Shown here piece after piece: positions 21,023 through 27,507 of a stretch of 27,507 nucleotides of DNA (its first letter is position 1; each line of letters begins with the position of its first letter). The position numbers and the translations under genes are program-made. The DNA comes from DATDRS01 sp035291605 (GTDB lineage: Bacteria; Chloroflexota; Anaerolineae; Anaerolineales; UBA6663). Below the pieces are notes generated by a model, which saw only the letters and a program-made list of their open reading frames with translations, did no database searches and was not told the origin of the DNA. Location: NCBI GenBank assembly GCA_035291605.1, contig DATDRS010000115.1, positions 1-27,507 of the forward strand, written 5' to 3'.

Positions 21023-22135
21023 ATGGATATTGGCATTCCGCGTGAACGCCGCCCCGACGAAAACCGGGTAGGCCTCACGCCGGCGGGGGTCGAGCTGCTC
21101 GCCGCCGACGGGCATCGCTGCTACGTCGAGCGGGGCGCGGGGCTCGGGGCGGGGTTCAGCGACGAGGATTTCGCGCGCGCCGGCGGGCAGGTCGTCTATT
21201 CTGGTGAAGAGGCGTATGGCCGCGCCGACCTGGTCGTGAAAGTCGCGCGCCCCACCGCCGAGGAGCTGGCCTGGCTCCGCGCCGGGCAGGCGGTGATGGC
21301 TTTCTGGCATCTGGCCTCGGCCTCGCCCGACAACCTGGAAACGCTGCTGCGCCAGAAGATCACGGCCATCGCCTATGAAACGGTCCAGGCCGACGACGGC
21401 TCGCTCCCCGTGCTCAAGCCCATGAGCCAGATCGCCGGCCGGATGGCGGCGAACATCGCGGCGGCGCTCCTGCGCAACGACCGCGGGGGCAAGGGCATCT
21501 TGCTCGGCGGCGTGCCGGGCGTCCCGCCGGCCGAGGTGGTGATCCTCGGCGCGGGGGTGGTGGGGACGTACGCGGCTCAGGCCTTCCTGGGCGTAGGGGC
21601 GGCGGTGTACGTGCTCGACCGGGATCTGGCCCGGCTGGAGCAGCTCACCCAGCAGCGCCCGCATGTGGTCACAATGGTTTCCCATTCGTTCAACCTCCGC
21701 AAGGTCGTGCGCTTCGCGGACGTGCTCGTGGGCGCGGTGCTCACGCCGGGCCAGCGCACGCCGGTCCTCGTCACGCGCGAGATGGTGCGCGAGATGAAGC
21801 CCCGGTCGGTCGTCATCGACGTCGCGATTGACCAGGGCGGGTGCGTCGAGACCAGCCGCCCGACGACGCACCGCGCCTCGACCTTCGTCGAGGAGAACGT
21901 GCTGCATTACTGCGTGCCCAACATGCCGGGCGTGCTGGGGCGGACGGCGACGCACGCGCTCAACAACGCCACGTGGCCGTTCCTGCAGCTCATCGCCGTG
22001 CAGGGCGTCGAAACGGCGCTCGCGCAGAACACGGCGCTCGCCCGCGGCGTGGCAACCCACGCAGGGAAGATCGTCTCCCCGGCGCTCGTAGATCCCTGGA
22101 GTGACGCAGCCAGGACGAGAGGGGAGACGCGATGA
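21023..22135 (+). CDS. ald: Alanine dehydrogenase
   Basis: The 370-residue protein is full length for Ald, which interconverts L-alanine and pyruvate with NAD and ammonia. Key residues fall at the usual family positions: R15 (ENRVGLTP), K73 (VVKVARP), H96 (FWHLAS) and D270 (AIDQGGCVETSRPTTH). The NAD site is ILGAGVVGTYAAQ (~174-186) with D199 after strand 2. ATG 21023 has AGGAAGG 6 nt upstream; the TTG at 21017 is less likely. Its TGA overlaps the ATG of the CoA-transferase (ATGA), so the two are translationally coupled, linking pyruvate/alanine with acyl-CoA chemistry. Confidence 0.93.
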   Translation: MDIGIPRERRPDENRVGLTPAGVELLAADGHRCYVERGAGLGAGFSDEDFARAGGQVVYSGEEAYGRADLVVKVARPTAEELAWLRAGQAVMAFWHLASASPDNLETLLRQKITAIAYETVQADDGSLPVLKPMSQIAGRMAANIAAALLRNDRGGKGILLGGVPGVPPAEVVILGAGVVGTYAAQAFLGVGAAVYVLDRDLARLEQLTQQRPHVVTMVSHSFNLRKVVRFADVLVGAVLTPGQRTPVLVTREMVREMKPRSVVIDVAIDQGGCVETSRPTTHRASTFVEENVLHYCVPNMPGVLGRTATHALNNATWPFLQLIAVQGVETALAQNTALARGVATHAGKIVSPALVDPWSDAARTRGETR

Positions 22136-23436
22136 ACTGGTCTGAGTTGTACCGCGACCGGGTGAAAACGCCCGAACAGGCGGTGGAGTTGATCCAATCG
22201 CGCATGCGCGTCTTCCTCACCGGCAACTGTTCGGTGCCGCAGAAGGTGATGGCCGCGCTGGTGCAGCGCGCGCCGCAACTGAGCGGCGTGGAAATCTGCC
22301 AGGTGCTCACCATCGGTTCGGCGGACTACGTGAGCGTGGGCATGGAACTGCACCTGCGCGTCAACACGCTCTTCATCAGCGACAACGTCCGCGCGGCGGT
22401 GAACGAAGGCCGCGCCGACTTCACCCCCTGCTTCCTGTCCGAGATCCCCGGCCTGTTCAAGTCGGGCCGCCTGCCGCTGGACGCGGCGCTCATCCAGGTC
22501 TCCCCACCCGACGAGCACGGCTTCTGCTCGTTCGGCGTCGAGGTCGGCGTCACCAAGGCCGCGGCGCAGTCGGCCAAACACGTCATCGCCGAGGTCAACC
22601 CCCGGATGCCGCGCACGCTGGGCGATTCGTTCATCCACGTCTCCAAGCTGGACGTGATCGTGCCGGTGGATTATCCCCTGCCCGAAGTGCGGATGGCGGC
22701 CACGGACGAGGTCACCGAGCGGATCGCGGATCATGTAGCCGGCCTGATCCCGGATGGCGCGACGCTGCAAACGGGGATCGGCGCGATCCCGGATGCGGTG
22801 CTGCGCCGCCTGACCGACCGCAAGGACCTCGGCATCCACACTGAGTTATTCTCGGACGGCATCATTGACCTGGTGAACCAGGGGGTGATCACGGGCGAGC
22901 GCAAGACGCTGCACCCCGGCAAGATCGTCGCTGGGTTCTTGCTCGGCACGCAGCGGCTGTTCGACTTCGTCAACGACAACCCGGTGGTCGAGCTGCACCC
23001 CTCCGAGTACGTGAACGACCCGTTCATCATCGCGGAGAACGAGCGGATGGTGGCGATCAACTCAGCCATCGAGGTGGACCTGACCGGGCAGGTGTGCGCC
23101 GACAGCATCGGCCCGCGCCTGTACAGCGGGGTGGGGGGGCAGGTGGATTTCATCTACGGGGCTGCGCGCTCGAAAGGCGGCATCCCGATCATCGCCCTGC
23201 CGAGCACGCTCGCGAAGAAGAGCGGCCCGAACCTGAGCAAGATCGTGCCGATGCTCAAGCCGGGCGCAGGCGTCGTCACGACGCGCAACCACGTGCACTA
23301 CGTCGTCACCGAGCACGGCGTGGCTGACCTGTACGGCAAGACGATTGCGCAGCGCGCCGAGGCGCTCATTGCGATCGCCGCGCCGGGGTTCCGCGAGGAG
23401 TTGCGCCAGAAGGCAAAAGAACTCAAGTATTTGTAA
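22132..23436 (+). CDS. Acetyl-CoA hydrolase/transferase family, 4-hydroxybutyrate CoA-transferase-like
   Basis: The 434-residue protein has both CoA-transferase halves. The N-terminal half carries GRLPLDAALIQVSPPDEHGFCSFGVEV. The C-terminal half has TLQTGIGAIPDAVL, GIHTELFSDGIIDLV with E238, which matches the catalytic Glu position of 4-hydroxybutyrate CoA-transferase, and GVGGQVDFIYGAARSKGG. Family members move CoA between acetyl-CoA and carboxylates such as 4-hydroxybutyrate, butyrate or succinate, or hydrolyse acetyl-CoA; the exact acid is not assignable here. The start overlaps the ald stop by ATGA. A GNAT gene follows on the same strand. Confidence 0.92.
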   Translation: MNWSELYRDRVKTPEQAVELIQSRMRVFLTGNCSVPQKVMAALVQRAPQLSGVEICQVLTIGSADYVSVGMELHLRVNTLFISDNVRAAVNEGRADFTPCFLSEIPGLFKSGRLPLDAALIQVSPPDEHGFCSFGVEVGVTKAAAQSAKHVIAEVNPRMPRTLGDSFIHVSKLDVIVPVDYPLPEVRMAATDEVTERIADHVAGLIPDGATLQTGIGAIPDAVLRRLTDRKDLGIHTELFSDGIIDLVNQGVITGERKTLHPGKIVAGFLLGTQRLFDFVNDNPVVELHPSEYVNDPFIIAENERMVAINSAIEVDLTGQVCADSIGPRLYSGVGGQVDFIYGAARSKGGIPIIALPSTLAKKSGPNLSKIVPMLKPGAGVVTTRNHVHYVVTEHGVADLYGKTIAQRAEALIAIAAPGFREELRQKAKELKYL

Positions 23437-23443
23437 GCCGCCA

Positions 23444-23510
23444 CAGATTACGCGAATCACGCAGATTTTGAAGGGAAACCAAATCAGGGTCATCCGCGAA
23501 ATCCGCGGGT
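23444..23510. repeat. 9-bp-period repeat with inverted second part
   Basis: AGATTACGC and GAATCACGC (23445-23462) are followed by AGATTTT. TCATCCGCG and AAATCCGCG (23490-23507) form a second pair with 9-bp period; read on the other strand they resemble the first. It fills the 79-bp gap before the GNAT gene. Confidence 0.5.
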
Positions 23511-23515
23511 TCAAA

Positions 23516-24058
23516 ATGACGATGGCAACTTTGCCTGTTCCCGAAACCGTCACCCTCTCCGACGGCACGACAGTCACACTCCGTCCCATCCGCGCGGACG
23601 ACGCAGAGCGCCTCCAGGCCCTCCACGCACGCCTCTCGCCGGAGACGATTTATCTGCGCTTTCTGGGGATGCACACCATGCTCAGCAATGACGAGGCCAG
23701 GCGGTTGGCGGATGTGGATTACCAGACCCGCACGGCGATCGTGGCGACGCGCGAGGAGAAGGGAGAGGAGATGATCATCGGCGTCGCGCGGTACGCCGTC
23801 ATCAACCTGGAGAAGCCGGACGAGGCCGAGGCGGCGATCGTCGTCGAAGACCGCTATCAGGGGCGGGGGCTGGGACTTATCTTAGTCGAGCGGCTTTTGG
23901 CTTATGCACGCTCACACGGCATCCACACTTTCCTGGCCGAGATCAACGCCAGGAACGAGCGGATGATGGATTTCATCCGGCGCAGCGGCTTGCAGGCCGA
24001 GAAGCGTTTGCAGGAGGGGGTGTGGGAGATACGAATACACCTTTTACAAACTAGTTGA
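23516..24058 (+). CDS. GNAT-family N-acetyltransferase
   Basis: The 180-residue protein is a single GNAT domain: VTLRPIRADDAERLQALHARLS at the start, AEAAIVVEDRYQGRGLGLILVERLLAYA with the acetyl-CoA pyrophosphate loop (YQGRGLG, ~118-124), and NARNERMMDFIRRSGL at the end. It resembles the GNAT domain of Pat-type protein lysine acetyltransferases, which often tune acyl-CoA enzymes. ATG 23516 was chosen because upstream residues in the frame come from the 9-bp repeat; ATG 23522 is possible and no clear ribosome binding site is seen. It lies 79 bp after the CoA-transferase and may regulate it (inferred). Confidence 0.88.
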   Translation: MTMATLPVPETVTLSDGTTVTLRPIRADDAERLQALHARLSPETIYLRFLGMHTMLSNDEARRLADVDYQTRTAIVATREEKGEEMIIGVARYAVINLEKPDEAEAAIVVEDRYQGRGLGLILVERLLAYARSHGIHTFLAEINARNERMMDFIRRSGLQAEKRLQEGVWEIRIHLLQTS

Positions 24059-24083
24059 CATTACAAACCAAAAGTGCTATACT
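24055..24083 (+). promoter_or_regulatory. Strong sigma-70-like promoter with direct-repeat operator
   Basis: TTGACA (24055-24060) and TATACT (24078-24083) are 17 bp apart. The 8-mer TTACAAAC occurs at 24044-24051 and 24061-24068, flanking the -35 at a 17-bp repeat distance. It fits autoregulation by the winged-helix protein encoded downstream. Confidence 0.72.
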
Positions 24084-24131
24084 CTTGCTAGAAGATCGCA
24101 CAGAAAGCCCGTATCCAGGAGGCGCACGACG

Positions 24132-24176
24132 ATGACGCAGCCTGATATTGACAAGCTTATTCGACAGACCCGCTAG
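24132..24176 (+). other. 14-codon leader ending in an in-frame TAG, fused in frame to the membrane protein
   Basis: A strong AGGAGG lies 9 nt before ATG 24132. The frame encodes MTQPDIDKLIRQTR, then TAG (24174-24176), then YEFSDGLRDLQ and the membrane protein at 24204, all in one frame. The sequence on both sides of the stop reads like one protein. Confidence 0.7.
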
Positions 24177-24203
24177 TATGAGTTCTCAGATGGCCTCCGC
24201 GAT

Positions 24204-24797
24204 TTGCAGATGGCGGTATTCTTTGCCCTTGGCGGCGTGACCGTATGGTTCAGCCTCGAGCCAATGTGGATGAGCATCGTCGCCAACATGGTGGCAAGGT
24301 TTGGGCGATGGGCAGCGTGGATCAACCTGATGCCGGTCATTCTAGCACCGTTGGCGGTGTGGGGCATGCTCCGCCTCATGGACTACCTCCGACGACGCTG
24401 GCTATGGCGTGAGTCTGGAATGGTCAAGCCCTTGCGCTGGGTCGTTTCTCCTCAGGTCAATATGCTGTCAGCCGTAATTCTGTTGGGCGGCGTTGCTCTT
24501 AGCTTGGGGTTGAGACAATGGAGGTGGAGCGACGATGCATTCGTGCTGCGTATGCTCTGGGCCGCAACGGGTTGGGGCTTTGGATACACGTTGATGGGGG
24601 TGGGTCAGCATGTCGGTATCTCGCGGTATGTTTGGCTGGGCGCGGTAGGAGGATCGGTATCCACCTTAGTGTTGTTTCTACCCCTCACCTTCGGCCAGAC
24701 AGCGTTAGTTTTCGGACTATCCTGGAGCCTCATGCTGATGGTCAGTGGGACGATCGCATTGCGGCGCGGGCTTATGTCTGCGCAGGGGAATCGCTGA
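24204..24797 (+). CDS. Polytopic membrane protein, possibly interrupted at its 5' end
   Basis: From ATG 24204 the protein has 197 residues with about five or six hydrophobic segments (for example AVFFALGGVTVWF, LMPVILAPLAVWGML, MLSAVILLGGVALSLGL, WLGAVGGSVSTLVLFLP, LVFGLSWSLMLMVSG). The ribosome binding site, however, belongs to ATG 24132, and a TAG at codon 15 of that frame separates the two. I recognise no named family; it looks like the membrane partner often paired with small winged-helix regulators. Its TGA overlaps the ATG of the regulator (TGATG), so the pair is coupled. The gene may start at 24204, be a pseudogene with a recent nonsense change, or be read through. Confidence 0.7.
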   Translation: MQMAVFFALGGVTVWFSLEPMWMSIVANMVARFGRWAAWINLMPVILAPLAVWGMLRLMDYLRRRWLWRESGMVKPLRWVVSPQVNMLSAVILLGGVALSLGLRQWRWSDDAFVLRMLWAATGWGFGYTLMGVGQHVGISRYVWLGAVGGSVSTLVLFLPLTFGQTALVFGLSWSLMLMVSGTIALRRGLMSAQGNR

Positions 24798-25108
24798 TGT
24801 CCGATGAAATTAAAGACATCACTACCTTTGACCGTTTGATTCACGAGCCTGCCCGCCTGGCGATTATGGCCGTGCTTTCGGCGTGCGAAAATGCTGACTT
24901 CGCTTACCTGCTCAATGCCACCGGACTCAGCAAGGGCAATCTATCGGCCCATCTGAGCAAACTCGAAGAGGGCGGTTACGTCGCCGTTACCAAAGGCTTC
25001 AAAGGCAAATACCCCAATACCACATGCGCACTCACGGCCACCGGGCGCAAGGCCTTTAGCGCCTATCGGAAGCAATATCTGGCGCTGGCTCAACATCTGG
25101 AAAAGTAG
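24797..25108 (+). CDS. Small winged-helix transcriptional regulator
   Basis: The 103-residue protein is a single winged-helix DNA-binding domain of the PF13601 type: FDRLIHEPARLAIMAVLSA, the recognition helix region LLNATGLSKGNLSAHLSKLEEGGYV, and the wing VAVTKGFKGKYPNTTCALTATGRKAFSAY. It has no ligand domain. ATG 24797 overlaps the stop of the membrane protein. Such pairs usually autoregulate; the candidate site is the TTACAAAC direct repeat at the promoter (24044-24068). Confidence 0.9.
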   Translation: MSDEIKDITTFDRLIHEPARLAIMAVLSACENADFAYLLNATGLSKGNLSAHLSKLEEGGYVAVTKGFKGKYPNTTCALTATGRKAFSAYRKQYLALAQHLEK

Positions 25109-25155
25109 CAGTGAAATTGCGGACTGTAGATTGGTCGTTTTGAAACTCCCATCCG

Positions 25156-25196
25156 CCCCATTTTGCCGCACAAAATGGGGGTTGCCGGAGGGGCAA
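25156..25196. repeat. Hairpins in the gap before ppdK
   Basis: CCCCATTTTG (25156-25165) and CAAAATGGGG (25171-25180) form a perfect 10-bp stem with a 5-nt loop. TTGCC and GGCAA (25182-25196) add a smaller one. There is no T tract, so this is either a weak terminator for the regulator gene or a dispersed repeat. The rest of 25109-25339 shows no clear feature. Confidence 0.5.
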
Positions 25197-25339
25197 GCAA
25201 CTTTTCCGACCTATGCGGTCGAAATGCCTCAGCACTGAGAACTAGCGCGGTTTTCCATGACTTCTGACACTGGAAGGGGAGGACGTTCTTCGATAGTCTA
25301 AAGCCGATATTAATTGCCCGTTTTAGAAAGAGGCCCCCT

Positions 25340-27507
<2,168 letters not shown>

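Noticed and set aside
21008..22060. 350-codon open frame on -
   Set aside because: It is antisense to alanine dehydrogenase, which has all catalytic residues in place.

Overview
The window is GC-rich, densely coded bacterial chromosome. Gene content points to an uncultured Chloroflexota (Anaerolineae-like) bacterium. The pointers are amidohydrolase paralogs beside LLM flavin oxidoreductases and UbiD, an NAD-type formate dehydrogenase with a fused NuoE-NuoF subunit, a winged-helix/membrane-protein pair, and gaps filled with short palindromic and 7-bp-period repeats. The assignment is an inference from gene content; no rRNA or tRNA gene was seen.

Layout. (1) 1-7460 looks like a catabolic island: an XRE-cupin regulator (5' cut by the window) and a deaminase-type amidohydrolase on +, then on - a likely operon read 7414 to 2109 of amidohydrolase, amidohydrolase, LLM oxidoreductase and UbiD decarboxylase. 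A -10/-35 pair overlapped by a 21-bp palindrome lies upstream of it. (2) 7571-7756 is an unrecognised ORF or remnant. (3) 7864-11190 (-) holds a BaeS/BaeR-like two-component system with a small Gly/Met-rich membrane protein, plus a secreted DUF2680-like Gly/Met-rich protein with its own terminator; both units carry the same upstream motif. (4) 11595-12029 (+) is an IscR-like Rrf2 regulator, ending in a strong bidirectional terminator. (5) 12227-19367 (-) is a formate module: FNT transporter, fused NuoEF subunit, SAM methyltransferase, FdhA-type catalytic subunit (Cys form) and a VIT/CCC1 transporter. (6) 19577-20023 (-) is a two-CBS protein, divergent from (7) 20261-20968 (+), a membrane-anchored DsbA-like thioredoxin-fold protein whose first active-site Cys codon is TGA. 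(8) 21023-24058 (+) holds alanine dehydrogenase, a CoA-transferase of the 4-hydroxybutyrate type and a GNAT acetyltransferase. (9) 24132-25108 (+) holds a polytopic membrane protein with an in-frame TAG near its 5' end, coupled to a winged-helix regulator. (10) 25340-end (+) is pyruvate, phosphate dikinase, cut by the window.

The strongest unusual signals are two. First, a probable selenoprotein: a UPYC active site encoded by TGA, with a SECIS-like hairpin whose GGA loop starts 29 nt downstream. Second, a scattered set of degenerate 7-bp-period repeats, often palindromic, that sit between genes (where they supply stop codons and a ribosome binding site) and inside the reading frames of the histidine kinase and the formate dehydrogenase, where they encode extra peptide.
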